Below the pieces are notes generated by a model that was given only the letters and a program-made list of their open reading frames with translations, was not told the origin of the DNA and searched no databases. Below, piece by piece: positions 1 through 8,516 of a stretch of DNA of 64,000 bases. The stretch's first letter is position 1, and each line of letters begins with the position of its first letter. The stretch is from Paraburkholderia sp. (GTDB taxonomy: Bacteria > Pseudomonadota > Gammaproteobacteria > Burkholderiales > Burkholderiaceae). The position numbers and the translations under genes were made by a program. The DNA lies in the NCBI GenBank assembly GCA_004322045.1, contig SCRN01000040.1, positions 124,001-188,000 on the forward strand, written 5' to 3'.

Positions 1-17
1 GAGCCCCGGGCGGGCTC
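1..17. repeat. small hairpin at the window edge, just after mtfA
   Basis: A 6-bp inverted repeat (GAGCCC / GGGCTC, 5-base loop) lies 6 bases past the mtfA stop codon. It could be part of a terminator for mtfA, but the sequence beyond it lies outside the window, so a U-tract cannot be checked. Confidence 0.3.
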
Positions 18-23
18 GGGCAT

Positions 24-854
24 TCAGGCCGAGGCGAGAACGCCCGTGCCCGCGGGATCCTGGCGGTAGTAACGCGCGAGCAAGCGGTAAAGCTCGGGGT
101 ATTGCGTTTCGAACGCCTGCGGCTGGACGAACAGCGCTTCGCTGCACACTGCGAAGAACTCGGAGGGGTGGTCGGCCGCGTAGGGATCGATCAGCGATTC
201 GCGCTCGAAGCGTGCCCAGCGGCGGCGCGGGACGGCATCGACGTCTGCGCAAAAGCGGTCGTACGCATGATCGAACACGTCCGCCCAGCGTTGTGCGTCG
301 AGCGGAGCATGCCAGCGCCTAAAGAGCGGGGGATGGCCGTCCGTTGCGCCGCTTAGCATGTCGATCTTGTGGGCGAACTCGTGGATGACGACGTTGTACG
401 CATCGCGTCCGTCCGTCAGTTGCGCGTCCTCCCACGAAAGGACGACAGGCCCGCCTTCCCATGCCTCGCCGCTCGCGTCGTGCTCGACCTCGTGGACAAC
501 GCCATCTTCGTCTTCCACGGTTTTGCGAATCACGAACTCGCCGGGATAGACGATCACGCCTACCCAGCCCCGATACAGGTCAAGGCTCAGGTTCAACACG
601 GGCAGGCACGCCTGGGCGGCAATGCCGACGACCATTTCGTCGGTCAGCTCGAGACCGTGGGCCGTCGAGAATTCTTTCTGCGCAATGAAAAGGCTTGTCG
701 TTTCACGCAGCCGCGAGCAATCGGCGGGGCTCAGGTAACTGAGAAAAGGCAAGCCCTTCAGTGTGGCTTCCCAGAGCGCGTCGTCGATGGCGTGCTCGCG
801 CAGTGCGCGCTCGCGACGGCGCGTATCAAGCCAGTGCGTAAGCTTGGTGAACAT
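24..854 (-). CDS. mtfA: MtfA-type zinc-dependent peptidase
   Basis: A 276-residue protein of the MtfA (DUF980) family of cytosolic zinc peptidases. The gluzincin-type metal motif HEFAH is at residues 158-162, and a downstream SEFFAV segment near 232 is a likely source of the third ligand. Length fits E. coli MtfA (about 265 aa). In E. coli the protein binds the glucose repressor Mlc and so affects ptsG expression. Whether that partner exists here cannot be seen, so the regulatory role is inference. The ATG start gives a full-length product. The gene lies downstream of rho on the same strand, with about 60 bases between them. Confidence 0.9.
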   Translation of the reverse strand: MFTKLTHWLDTRRRERALREHAIDDALWEATLKGLPFLSYLSPADCSRLRETTSLFIAQKEFSTAHGLELTDEMVVGIAAQACLPVLNLSLDLYRGWVGVIVYPGEFVIRKTVEDEDGVVHEVEHDASGEAWEGGPVVLSWEDAQLTDGRDAYNVVIHEFAHKIDMLSGATDGHPPLFRRWHAPLDAQRWADVFDHAYDRFCADVDAVPRRRWARFERESLIDPYAADHPSEFFAVCSEALFVQPQAFETQYPELYRLLARYYRQDPAGTGVLASA

Positions 855-915
855 CGAGAGACAGGCAAGAGCCGATGGACGCCGCCCTCACGGCAACAGT
901 GGGCGGCGGTTGCCG

Positions 916-2178
916 TTATCCGCCGCGGCGCATCATATCGAAGAACTCGGAGTTGCTCTTCGTCTGGCGAACCTTCTCGAGCAAGAACTCCATCGCTTCG
1001 ACTTCATCCATGTCGTGGATGAATTTGCGCAGCACCCAGACCTTTTGAAGAATCTCGGGTTTGATCAAAAGTTCTTCGCGGCGCGTGCCCGATTTGTTCA
1101 AGTTGATCGACGGGTACACACGCTTTTCCGCGAGGCGCCGTTCGAGATGCACTTCCATGTTGCCCGTGCCCTTGAACTCTTCGTAGATGACGTCGTCCAT
1201 GCGGCTGCCGGTTTCGATGAGCGCCGTGCCGATGATGGTCAGCGAGCCGCCTTCCTCGATATTGCGGGCCGCACCGAAGAAGCGCTTCGGACGTTGCAGG
1301 GCATTGGCATCGACACCGCCGGTGAGCACTTTGCCCGATGCGGGGATGACCGTGTTGTAGGCGCGCGCGAGACGCGTGATCGAATCGAGCAGAATGACGA
1401 CGTCGTGCTTCATTTCGACGAGACGCTTGGCCTTCTCGATGACCATTTCGGCCACTTGAACGTGGCGCGTGGCCGGTTCGTCGAAGGTCGAGGCGATAAC
1501 TTCGCCGGCCACCGAGCGCTGCATTTCCGTCACTTCCTCGGGGCGCTCGTCGATGAGCAGCACGAACAGAACGACGTCGGGGTGGTTCTGCTTGATCGCA
1601 TGCGCGATGTGCTGAAGCATGACCGTCTTACCGGACTTCGGCGACGCCACGAGCAGGCCCCGCTGGCCCTTGCCGATGGGGGCGATCATATCGATGATGC
1701 GGCCCGTGACGTTTTCCTCGCCGCGCATTTCGCGCTCGAGCAGAAGCGGCTTGTTCGGGTGGAGCGGCGTGAGGTTCTCGAACATGATCTTATGTTTCGA
1801 GGCCTCGGGCGGCTGGCCATTGACCTTGTCGACCTTGACCAGCGCGAAATAGCGTTCGCCGTCCTTCGGCGTGCGCACTTCGCCTTCGATCGTGTCGCCG
1901 GTGTGCAAATTGAAGCGCCGGATTTGCGAGGGGCTGATGTAGATGTCGTCCGTGCTTGCGAGGTAGGACATTTCTGGCGAACGCAGAAAGCCGAAGCCAT
2001 CGGGCAGCACTTCGAGCGTGCCGTCGCCGAAGATAGTCTCGCCGGTCTTGGCGCGCTTTTTCAGGATGGCGAACATCAGTTCTTGCTTGCGCAAACGGTT
2101 CGCGCTTTCGATCTCGAGGCCATTCGCCATCTCGATCAATTGAGACACGTGCAGAGACTTAAGCTCGGATAAATGCAT
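916..2178 (-). CDS. rho: transcription termination factor Rho
   Basis: A 420-residue hexameric RNA helicase that ends transcription at Rho-dependent sites. An N-terminal Rho-N helical domain (about 1-45) is followed by the cold-shock-like RNA-binding domain, with an RNP1-type stretch GFGFLRS at 61-67. The RecA-type ATPase core has Walker A ASPKSGKT at 178-185 and Walker B VILLD at 261-265. Length matches the 419-aa E. coli protein, and no insertion is seen. It follows trxA on the same strand, the arrangement also found in E. coli. A leader of about 90 bases with its own likely promoter precedes the gene. Rho autoregulates through this leader in E. coli; the same is plausible but unproven here. 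Confidence 0.98.
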   Translation of the reverse strand: MHLSELKSLHVSQLIEMANGLEIESANRLRKQELMFAILKKRAKTGETIFGDGTLEVLPDGFGFLRSPEMSYLASTDDIYISPSQIRRFNLHTGDTIEGEVRTPKDGERYFALVKVDKVNGQPPEASKHKIMFENLTPLHPNKPLLLEREMRGEENVTGRIIDMIAPIGKGQRGLLVASPKSGKTVMLQHIAHAIKQNHPDVVLFVLLIDERPEEVTEMQRSVAGEVIASTFDEPATRHVQVAEMVIEKAKRLVEMKHDVVILLDSITRLARAYNTVIPASGKVLTGGVDANALQRPKRFFGAARNIEEGGSLTIIGTALIETGSRMDDVIYEEFKGTGNMEVHLERRLAEKRVYPSINLNKSGTRREELLIKPEILQKVWVLRKFIHDMDEVEAMEFLLEKVRQTKSNSEFFDMMRRGG

Positions 2179-2231
2179 ACGGAGATCCCGCCGGGGAGAA
2201 GATGCGACGAAAAGAAATATGGGAGGAGAGT

Positions 2232-2247
2232 TGAGCGGAACCGCTCA
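2232..2247 (-). repeat. rho leader hairpin
   Basis: A perfect 7-bp inverted repeat (TGAGCGG / CCGCTCA separated by AA) sits in the predicted untranslated leader of rho, about 55 bases before the start codon. It could fold as a 6-bp stem with a GAAC loop. No U-tract follows, so it is not an obvious intrinsic terminator. Confidence 0.4.
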
Positions 2248-2274
2248 GAGACTTATACGTCTTGAAGTCTTATG

Positions 2275-2283
2275 GTTATAGCA
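2275..2283 (-). promoter_or_regulatory. candidate extended -10 promoter for rho
   Basis: The minus strand reads TGC followed by TATAAC, an extended -10 with five of six consensus bases. Transcription would start near 2268 and give a leader of about 90 bases. No convincing -35 element is visible at the right distance, which an extended -10 can tolerate. Confidence 0.4.
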
Positions 2284-2320
2284 TAGCACACGCGGGCAGC
2301 CGTCCAGGCGGACGCTCTGC

Positions 2321-2364
2321 CGCGGGCCGGGCTTGTTGTCCAGTTGCAACAGGCCCGGCCCGCG
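2321..2364 (-). repeat. 18-bp near-perfect hairpin between trxA and rho
   Basis: Arms 2321-2338 and 2347-2364 pair over 18 bp with a single mismatch around an 8-base loop. The hairpin ends 4 bases past the trxA stop, so it caps the trxA message. Neither strand has a U-tract after it. It may therefore act as a processing or stability element, or as a weak U-less terminator, rather than a classical intrinsic terminator. Confidence 0.6.
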
Positions 2365-2368
2365 CCGA

Positions 2369-2695
2369 TCACAGGTGACTGTCGAGGAATGCCGTCAATT
2401 GCGACTTCGACAATGCGCCGACCTTCTGGGCCGCCACCGCGCCGTTCTTGAATAGGATCAGCGTGGGGATGCCGCGCACGCCGAATTTGGCCGGCGTCGA
2501 TTGGTGCTCGTCCACGTTGATCTTCGCGATCTGCAGGCGGTCGCCGTAATCCTTGGCGACTTCGTCGAGGATCGGGGCAATCATTTTGCACGGGCCGCAC
2601 CACTCGGCCCAAAAATCGAGAAGCACGGGCTTGTCGGATTTCACGACGTCCTGTTCGAACGATGCGTCGCTGATGTGCTTGATTTGTTCGCTCAT
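2369..2695 (-). CDS. trxA: thioredoxin 1
   Basis: A 108-residue cytosolic thioredoxin that reduces protein disulfides. The active site WCGPC is at residues 32-36, with redox cysteines C33 and C36, and the cis-proline motif GIPTL follows in the second half. Length equals the classical TrxA. A longer in-frame reading is open to 2809, but the ATG at 2695 is preceded by an AGAGG ribosome site about 10 bases upstream and gives the family N-terminus, so it was chosen. The gene is upstream of rho in the same orientation, a conserved proteobacterial pair. Confidence 0.97.
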   Translation of the reverse strand: MSEQIKHISDASFEQDVVKSDKPVLLDFWAEWCGPCKMIAPILDEVAKDYGDRLQIAKINVDEHQSTPAKFGVRGIPTLILFKNGAVAAQKVGALSKSQLTAFLDSHL

Positions 2696-3008
2696 GTAAA
2701 AGTACCTCTTCGGGTTCGAGGCCCGTGTCTGAAATTGCTCGCCACGATACACCAAAACGGGAAATCGTTCCGAGCGCGAGCGAGCTGTCGAACTTGCCCG
2801 GCAGCGCATACGGCGCTCGTTTTGCAGGAAAGCGCGAGCCGGTCGATGCGCTGGGCTCGCTTGCGGGTCGTCTGTTTGTCATATTAGCCCAAATTGCTAT
2901 GCGTCGTGCAAAGCGATAGCGCCCGTGAGAGCGCCATCGCACGCGCTTTCGGGCCTGCTCTGGGAAAGAAATCCGCGCTCGGGAGTCGCGCGCGGGGGCA
3001 CTCGGTGA
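2696..3008. other. gene-free stretch between trxA and ffs
   Basis: About 310 bases hold the divergent upstream regions of trxA (minus) and ffs (plus). Short reading frames here have no recognisable product, and I see no strong hairpin or clear promoter for trxA. Confidence 0.5.
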
Positions 3009-3014
3009 TAGAAT
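3009..3014 (+). promoter_or_regulatory. -10 element of the 4.5S RNA gene
   Basis: TAGAAT ends six bases before the predicted first nucleotide of the 4.5S RNA, the spacing expected for a sigma-70 start site. The -35 position (2986-2991, TCGCGC) does not match consensus. Confidence 0.4.
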
Positions 3015-3019
3015 GCTTC

Positions 3020-3119
3020 GTGACGGGCCTCCTCGCATGGAGGGGCGGTCAACCTGGTCAGGTCGGGAACGAAGCAGCCACAGCCGTTTTCCACCAGTGC
3101 CGAGGGTCGGGCTCGTCAC
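3020..3119 (+). ncRNA. ffs: 4.5S signal recognition particle RNA
   Basis: A bacterial SRP RNA of about 100 nt that binds Ffh and directs membrane proteins to the Sec translocon. The universally conserved apical domain is present at about 3059-3080: GGTCAGG, a GGAA tetraloop at 3066-3069, then GAAGCAGCC. The two ends pair as a long stem (GTGACG near 3020 with CGTCAC near 3119). The tetraloop closing pair is G-C here instead of C-G as in E. coli, a compensated change. The exact ends are estimated from pairing. Location just upstream of dnaX agrees with other beta-proteobacteria. A pyrimidine-rich run follows, but no clear terminator. Confidence 0.93.
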
Positions 3120-3330
3120 CTTTCGTTTCTCCTCGCTTTACTTCTCCGCTGTATCTTCGCCGTACCTCCTTTCCGGCTTCAGAAGTTTCCATCGTGTTTT
3201 CCTCGCCGCTGCTTTGCCGTGCGGTTCGTTCTGTTTCTCCTTTCTTTTTATCGAACGTCTCGCCATCGAGATGCCGTCTGTTCGCTTGCTTGGCGCGACG
3301 CACGGGGTTGCATTGGCGCCGCGGCGTTAC

Positions 3331-3339
3331 TGATACAAT
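3331..3339 (+). promoter_or_regulatory. extended -10 promoter abutting the dnaX start
   Basis: TGA followed by TACAAT makes an extended -10 ending six bases before the dnaX ATG. The predicted start site falls on or within a base of the ATG, so a leaderless mRNA is possible. No Shine-Dalgarno-like sequence lies before this ATG, which is consistent. Confidence 0.45.
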
Positions 3340-3345
3340 TTCGCG

Positions 3346-5775
3346 ATGACCTATCAAGTTCTCGCACGCAAGTGGCGACCGAGAGATTTCGCCTCGCTCG
3401 TCGGCCAGGAACACGTCGTGCGCGCGCTCACGCACGCGCTCGACGGCGCGCGCCTGCACCACGCCTATCTGTTCACCGGGACGCGCGGCGTCGGCAAAAC
3501 GACGCTTTCACGCATTTTCGCCAAAGCGCTCAATTGCGACACGGGTATCACGGCCACGCCGTGCGGCGTCTGCCGCGCGTGCCGCGAGATCGACGAAGGG
3601 CGGTTCGTCGATTACGTCGAAATGGATGCGGCGAGCAATCGCGGCGTGGACGAAATGGCCGCGTTGCTCGAACGCGCGGTGTATGCCCCCGTCGATGCCC
3701 GCTTCAAGGTCTATATGATCGACGAAGTGCATATGCTGACGAACCATGCGTTCAACGCGATGCTCAAGACGCTGGAAGAGCCGCCGCCGCACATCAAGTT
3801 CATCCTCGCCACCACGGATCCGCAAAAGATCCCCGTGACCGTGCTCTCGCGCTGTCTTCAATTCAATTTGAAGCAGATGCCGGCCGGGCACATCGTCGAT
3901 CATCTGGAAAAAATTCTCGGCGCCGAGCAGATTGCGTTCGAGCCGCAAGCGCTGCGTCTGCTCGCGCGGGCGGCCGAAGGCAGCATGCGCGATGCGCTTT
4001 CGTTGACCGATCAGGCGATCGCCTATTCGGCCAATCAGGTCACCGAGGAAGCGGTGCGCGGCATGCTGGGCGCGCTCGATCAGAGCTATCTGATTCGACT
4101 GCTCGATGCGATCGTTGCCGGCGACGGTGCGCTCGTCTTGTCGGTGGCCGACGAAATGGCGTTGCGCAGCTTGTCGTTTTCCGCCGCGTTGCAAGATCTG
4201 GCGAGTTTGCTCCATCGCGTGGCCTGGGCACAGTTCGCGCCGGCGTCGGTCCTCGACGAATGGCCTGATGCGGGCGACCTGCGGCGTTTTGCGCAGGCGC
4301 TAGCGCCGGAACAGGTTCAGTTGTTCTATCAGATTGCGACACTAGGACGCGCGGAGCTTGGGCTGGCGCCGGACGAGTACGCGGGCTTCACGATGACGCT
4401 GTTGCGCATGCTCGCTTTCGAGCCGGCGTTGCCGCCCGGTTCGGGGGCGGGGCCGTTGTCCAAGAGCGCGGGCGGCTCGCCCGCTGGGCCGGGCCGCCGC
4501 GCCGCCGTGACTGCGCAGGCGAATGCGGCCGGGGCGGCTCAAGCCGTGGCCGCCGCGCCCGCAGCCCGCGCCATGCCGCCGGTTCCGGACGTCCTCGCCT
4601 CGGCGCGCCCGCTGTCACAGCCGTCTGCGGCTCGCCCGCCGGTGGCGACGCAGGCCGAAGCAGCAGGCATCGAACTGCCAAGCTCGCAACGTCCGCCTGA
4701 GGCAACGCGGGGTGAGGCAACCGACGTCGAACCGCCAAACGCGAAACCTCCCAGCGAGGCGACGCTGGCCGAGGCAGCCGACGGCGAACCGCCAAGCGCA
4801 GAAAGTCCGCGCGAGGCGACGCAGCCCGTGCCAACCGAAATCGAATCACAACATACACAAGATCCGCGCGAGGCGGGCACGCCTGCCGCGCCTTCGCTCG
4901 CAGCCGCTGCGCCGCAGGCCGCGCCGCCGCTGGACGACCAAACGCGCGCACGTGGCGGCGGTGCGAGCGCAGCGCTCGACGTTCTGCGCAACGCGGGCCT
5001 GCGCGTGTCCACCGACCGCGGCAAAACGGCTGCCAAGCCGGCCGTTGTTGCACCCGCTAAAAGCGCGGCGCCGCGTGCGCCCGTCGTCGTTCCTGCGCCG
5101 CGTCCGCGCCGAGTCGAAGCGCAGCCGCAGCCGCCCGCTTCGGCTTCGGCGCCGGCGCCATGGGACGACATGCCCCCGATGGGCGACTATCCGCCGCCAT
5201 CGTCGGAGGACGATTATTTCTCGGGGATGCCCGACGACGGCTTCACTCCCGCATTCGGCACCGGTCCCGACGATGTCCGGCTCGACGCGCGCTTGGACGC
5301 GCCCGCCGCACCGACAACGCCATCCGTCGATTTGAGCAAGTTGCCGCCGCCGCTGGCGCTCGATGCCATCGGCTTCACGGGCGACTGGCCGGCTCTGGCT
5401 GGCAGTCTCGGCTTGACGGGCGTGGCGCACCAATTGGCTTTCAATAGCGAATTGACGGAACTGGCCGGCGACACGCTCTCGCTGAGCGTTCCAGTGCCGC
5501 AGTACGCCGACGCCGCGCAAGTGGCGAAGCTGAAGACGGCGCTCGCCGAGAAGCTAGGCAAGCCCGTCGAAGTGCGCGTCACGGTCGGCCCCGCGCGCCG
5601 CACGGCGGCCGTGCTGGACGCTGCCGCACGCGCGGAGCGTCAGCGTGAGGCCGAGCGTGAAATCGGCGCCGATCCCTTCGTCCAGTCGCTGATTCGCGAC
5701 TTCGGCGCGAGCATCGTGCCGGGCTCGGTCCGGCCGATTGCACCCGACGCCGAGGCGGGAGCCGGCGCGCATTGA
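3346..5775 (+). CDS. dnaX: DNA polymerase III subunit tau (clamp loader)
   Basis: An 809-residue tau subunit that loads the sliding clamp and couples polymerase cores to DnaB. The AAA+ module carries Walker A GTRGVGKT at 45-52, zinc-binding cysteines C64, C73, C76 and C79, Walker B and sensor region IDEVH at 125-129, and the SRC motif near 168. Clamp-loader domain III runs to about residue 365. A long Pro/Ala-rich linker (about 370-650) then leads to the tau-specific C-terminal region. That linker contains four tandem 19-residue repeats at 434-509. I found no convincing A-rich slippery site of the E. coli type, so a gamma product is not predicted. ybaB and recR follow, a classical grouping. 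Confidence 0.97.
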   Translation: MTYQVLARKWRPRDFASLVGQEHVVRALTHALDGARLHHAYLFTGTRGVGKTTLSRIFAKALNCDTGITATPCGVCRACREIDEGRFVDYVEMDAASNRGVDEMAALLERAVYAPVDARFKVYMIDEVHMLTNHAFNAMLKTLEEPPPHIKFILATTDPQKIPVTVLSRCLQFNLKQMPAGHIVDHLEKILGAEQIAFEPQALRLLARAAEGSMRDALSLTDQAIAYSANQVTEEAVRGMLGALDQSYLIRLLDAIVAGDGALVLSVADEMALRSLSFSAALQDLASLLHRVAWAQFAPASVLDEWPDAGDLRRFAQALAPEQVQLFYQIATLGRAELGLAPDEYAGFTMTLLRMLAFEPALPPGSGAGPLSKSAGGSPAGPGRRAAVTAQANAAGAAQAVAAAPAARAMPPVPDVLASARPLSQPSAARPPVATQAEAAGIELPSSQRPPEATRGEATDVEPPNAKPPSEATLAEAADGEPPSAESPREATQPVPTEIESQHTQDPREAGTPAAPSLAAAAPQAAPPLDDQTRARGGGASAALDVLRNAGLRVSTDRGKTAAKPAVVAPAKSAAPRAPVVVPAPRPRRVEAQPQPPASASAPAPWDDMPPMGDYPPPSSEDDYFSGMPDDGFTPAFGTGPDDVRLDARLDAPAAPTTPSVDLSKLPPPLALDAIGFTGDWPALAGSLGLTGVAHQLAFNSELTELAGDTLSLSVPVPQYADAAQVAKLKTALAEKLGKPVEVRVTVGPARRTAAVLDAAARAERQREAEREIGADPFVQSLIRDFGASIVPGSVRPIAPDAEAGAGAH
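4645..4872 (+). repeat. four tandem 57-bp (19-residue) repeats in dnaX
   Basis: The reading frame repeats with a 19-residue period from residue 434 to 509. Each unit opens with Ala-Thr, and three of the four carry a central Glu-Pro/Leu-Pro pair. Units end in Pro-Pro-Glu, Pro-Ser-Glu, Pro-Arg-Glu and Pro-Arg-Glu. The copies have diverged at DNA level, the fourth most. They lie in the disordered linker between clamp-loader and tau domains, where length change is likely tolerated. Confidence 0.7.
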
Positions 5776-5900
5776 GTCACCGTCCGCGCTAAGCGGCGCG
5801 CCGCGGCTAACCAGAGACATCTCTTCCCAACCCCTGATTGGCGGCGTCGCGTCGACGCGAGGGCCGCAGGTAACGACACTACGATCGAAGGAGCACAACC

Positions 5901-6227
5901 ATGATGAAAGGCCAACTTGCCGGGCTCATGAAGCAGGCCCAGCAGATGCAGGAAAACATGAAGAAGATGCAGGAACAGTTGGCGCAGATCGAGGTAGAGG
6001 GCCAGTCCGGCGCCGGCCTCGTGAAAGTGACGATGACCTGTAAGAACGATGTGCGCCGCGTGTCGATCGACCCGAGCCTGCTCGCCGACGACAAGGACAT
6101 GCTCGAAGATCTCGTCGCGGCCGCCTTCAACGATGCCGTACGCAAAGCCGAAGCGACGGCGCAAGAAAAGATGAGCGGCATGACATCCGGCCTGCCGCTG
6201 CCGCCCGGGTTCAAACTGCCGTTCTGA
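5901..6227 (+). CDS. ybaB: YbaB/EbfC family nucleoid-associated protein
   Basis: A 108-residue DNA-binding protein of the YbaB/EbfC family. The N-terminal third is a Met/Gln/Lys-rich amphipathic helix. The family's central strands follow ([13 protein letters not shown] and a DPSLL segment), and the tail ends [10 protein letters not shown], typical of YbaB. Members form dimers that coat DNA and are encoded between dnaX and recR in most proteobacteria, as here. The start was taken at the first of two adjacent ATG codons, preceded by AAGGAG about 10 bases upstream. The 125 bases between dnaX and this gene hold no recognisable element. Confidence 0.95.
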   Translation: MMKGQLAGLMKQAQQMQENMKKMQEQLAQIEVEGQSGAGLVKVTMTCKNDVRRVSIDPSLLADDKDMLEDLVAAAFNDAVRKAEATAQEKMSGMTSGLPLPPGFKLPF

Positions 6228-6330
6228 CGCTTGAGCGCAGCCGGCGCCCGTGAGGGCTTGCAGAAAGCCCCTTCGCGGCCCCGCTGCTTGCGCAGGCGTC
6301 TTTTTGGTGCGGCGCGTACTGACGACTGAT

Positions 6331-6927
6331 ATGAAACAGCCTTCCGCTCTCGTTGCGCTCGTCGAAGCGCTGCGCGCACTGCCTGGCGTCGGACCGAAGT
6401 CCGCGCAGCGCATGGCCTATCACCTGATGCAACACGATCGGGAAGGGGCCGAGCGCCTCGGCCGTTCGCTGCTGTTCGCGACCGAGCATTTGCGTCATTG
6501 CGAAAAGTGCAACACGTTCACCGAGGCGCGCATTTGCGACGTCTGCAGCGACGAGTCGCGGGATCCGACGCTGTTGTGCGTCGTCGAGACGCCTGCCGAT
6601 CAGATCATGCTCGAGCAGACGTTGACCTACCGCGGCCTCTATTTCGTGCTGATGGGGCGCTTGAGCCCGCTCGATGGGATCGGCCCGAAGGAGATCCACT
6701 TCGACCGTCTGGTCAAGCGAGCCTCGGACGGCATCGTCAAGGAAGTCGTGCTCGCAACCAACTTTACGAACGAAGGCGAGGCCACGGCTCACTACCTCGC
6801 GCAAACGCTCAAAGCACGGGCGCTGACGGTGACGCGCCTCGCGCGCGGCGTACCGGTGGGGGGCGAGCTCGAATACGTCGACGCGGGCACCATTGCTCGC
6901 GCGGTGCTGGATCGGCGCTCGCTGTAG
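6331..6927 (+). CDS. recR: recombination mediator RecR
   Basis: A 198-residue protein of the RecFOR pathway that helps load RecA at single-strand gaps. The helix-hairpin-helix [11 protein letters not shown] lies at 18-28. A C4 zinc finger is formed by C57, C60, C69 and C72. A Toprim domain follows ([13 protein letters not shown]), and the C-terminal Walker-like region reads [15 protein letters not shown]. An in-frame extension to 6250 is open, but the ATG at 6331 gives the standard RecR length and N-terminus, so it was chosen. It follows ybaB and probably shares its transcript. Confidence 0.97.
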   Translation: MKQPSALVALVEALRALPGVGPKSAQRMAYHLMQHDREGAERLGRSLLFATEHLRHCEKCNTFTEARICDVCSDESRDPTLLCVVETPADQIMLEQTLTYRGLYFVLMGRLSPLDGIGPKEIHFDRLVKRASDGIVKEVVLATNFTNEGEATAHYLAQTLKARALTVTRLARGVPVGGELEYVDAGTIARAVLDRRSL

Positions 6928-7023
6928 CCCACCGCGGTAGTACGCGGCTCTGCTCTGTCCGGCTAGACAGCGCGGTGCCGCCTAGCCTTCGTCGCACTTT
7001 CTTGGATTGAGGAGAAGATCGAC

Positions 7024-8229
7024 ATGAGCGCATCGACCGGCCCGCTCGCGGGCGTCAAGGTGCTCGAACTCGGCACGCTGATCGCGGGGCCGTTTGCCTC
7101 GCGCTTGCTCGGCGAGTTCGGCGCCGAAGTCATCAAAATCGAGGATCCGAATGGCGGCGATCCGCTGCGCAAGTGGCGCATGCTGTATCCCGAGGCGGGC
7201 GGAACCTCGCTGTGGTGGGCCGTGCAGGCGCGCAACAAGAAATCGGTGACGCTGAATCTCAAAGCGCCGGAGGGCAAGGAGATCCTGCTGCAACTTGCGC
7301 GTGAAGCCGACATCGTCGTCGAAAACTTCCGTCCTGGCCTACTCGAAAAGCTCGGCCTTGGCTATGACGCGTTGAGCGCCGGCAACCCTGGCCTCGTCAT
7401 GGTGCGTTTGTCGGGGTACGGGCAAACCGGACCCTATCGCGATCGGCCCGGGTTCGGCTCGATCGCCGAGGCGATGGGCGGGCTGCGCCATATCACCGGC
7501 TATCCTGACTTGCCGCCGCCCCGCATCGGTATTTCGATAGGCGATTCGATCGCGGCGCTGCATGCGGTGATCGGCGCGCTCATGGCGCTTCACCATCGGC
7601 AAGCGAACGGCGGGAAAGGGCAGGTCGTCGATGTTGCGCTCTATGAGGCCGTCTTCAATATGATGGAGAGCATCGTGCCGGAGTACGGCGTCTATGGCGC
7701 CGTGCGCGAGCGCACCGGCGCTTCGTTGCCCGGCATCGTGCCGTCCAATACGTATCCGTGCAAGGACGGTAGCTTGGTGATCGGCGGCAACAGCGATCCG
7801 ATCTTCAAGCGTTTGATGCTGGCGATCGAGCGCCCCGACTTGGCTGAGGATCCGGCGCTGGCGCACAACGACGGGCGCGTGCCGCGCACGCGCGAGATCG
7901 ACGATGCCATCGAGGCATGGCTGGCCGATCGCACGATCGACGAAGCGCTCGCGGTGCTCAACGCCGCCGATGTGCCGGTGGGACGCATTTATAGCGCGGC
8001 GGACATGTTCGCCGATCCACAATTCGCGGCGCGCAAGATGATCGAGCACTTCAAGTGGCAGGACGGGCTCGACATAGCGTTGCCGAACGTGACGCCCAAG
8101 CTATCGGAGACGCCAGGCGGGACCCGCTGGCTCGGGCCAGCGTTGGGAGAGCATACCGACGAAGTGCTCGGCTCGCTCGGCTACGACGCCGCGGCGATCC
8201 AGGGCTTGCGTGAGCGCAAAGTCGTCTGA
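7024..8229 (+). CDS. class III CoA-transferase (CaiB/BaiF family)
   Basis: A 401-residue formyl-CoA/carnitine-type CoA-transferase. The family opening VKVLELGTLIAGPFASRLL and the segment NKKSVTLNLK are present. D174 in the GDSIAALH motif aligns with the catalytic aspartate near 169 of characterised members, which forms an acyl-aspartyl intermediate. The CoA donor and acid acceptor cannot be told from sequence. AGGAG precedes the ATG by 7-8 bases. The neighbours (recR upstream, surE downstream) give no pathway hint, and no acyl-CoA ligase, dehydrogenase or decarboxylase lies nearby. It may be a monocistronic metabolic gene embedded in housekeeping DNA. Confidence 0.9.
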   Translation: MSASTGPLAGVKVLELGTLIAGPFASRLLGEFGAEVIKIEDPNGGDPLRKWRMLYPEAGGTSLWWAVQARNKKSVTLNLKAPEGKEILLQLAREADIVVENFRPGLLEKLGLGYDALSAGNPGLVMVRLSGYGQTGPYRDRPGFGSIAEAMGGLRHITGYPDLPPPRIGISIGDSIAALHAVIGALMALHHRQANGGKGQVVDVALYEAVFNMMESIVPEYGVYGAVRERTGASLPGIVPSNTYPCKDGSLVIGGNSDPIFKRLMLAIERPDLAEDPALAHNDGRVPRTREIDDAIEAWLADRTIDEALAVLNAADVPVGRIYSAADMFADPQFAARKMIEHFKWQDGLDIALPNVTPKLSETPGGTRWLGPALGEHTDEVLGSLGYDAAAIQGLRERKVV

Positions 8230-8504
8230 GGTCGGCATGCGGCGCCCAGGCGGCTGCGTTCCTTGGCGCCGGTTGGGTCGAGCAGTGCGAGGTTCAGCGG
8301 CAGCTTCGGAATCTCCCTGCTTGCGAAGCCGACGTTTCAGGCGGTCCGTGACGGTTGCAACGAATGGCTCGCATGTGATGATCCTTGCGGGGAAAAGGCG
8401 CGTCGACGCGGTGTAGATCAACTCGAACGACCGTGCCTTTTCGAGGCGAATGATTCACGTCGCCGGCCGCTCGCGCGAGCGTAGAGGTGCGCACGCTCCT
8501 CGGT

Positions 8505-8510
8505 TACAAT
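8505..8510 (+). promoter_or_regulatory. -10 element directly before surE
   Basis: TACAAT ends six bases before the surE ATG, so the predicted transcript begins at or next to the start codon. No -35 match and no ribosome-binding sequence are visible. The 287 bases from the CoA-transferase gene to surE contain nothing else I can recognise. Confidence 0.35.
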
Positions 8511-8516
8511 CGCCGC

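Noticed and set aside
763-2172. 469-codon open frame on the plus strand opposite rho
   Set aside because: It is a shadow of rho in GC-rich DNA: no ribosome site, no recognisable domain, and low-complexity composition. Rho on the minus strand is unambiguous.
4640-5060. possible programmed frameshift in dnaX giving a gamma subunit
   Set aside because: I looked for an A-rich slippery heptamer with a following stem, as in E. coli, and found none in the linker region by eye.
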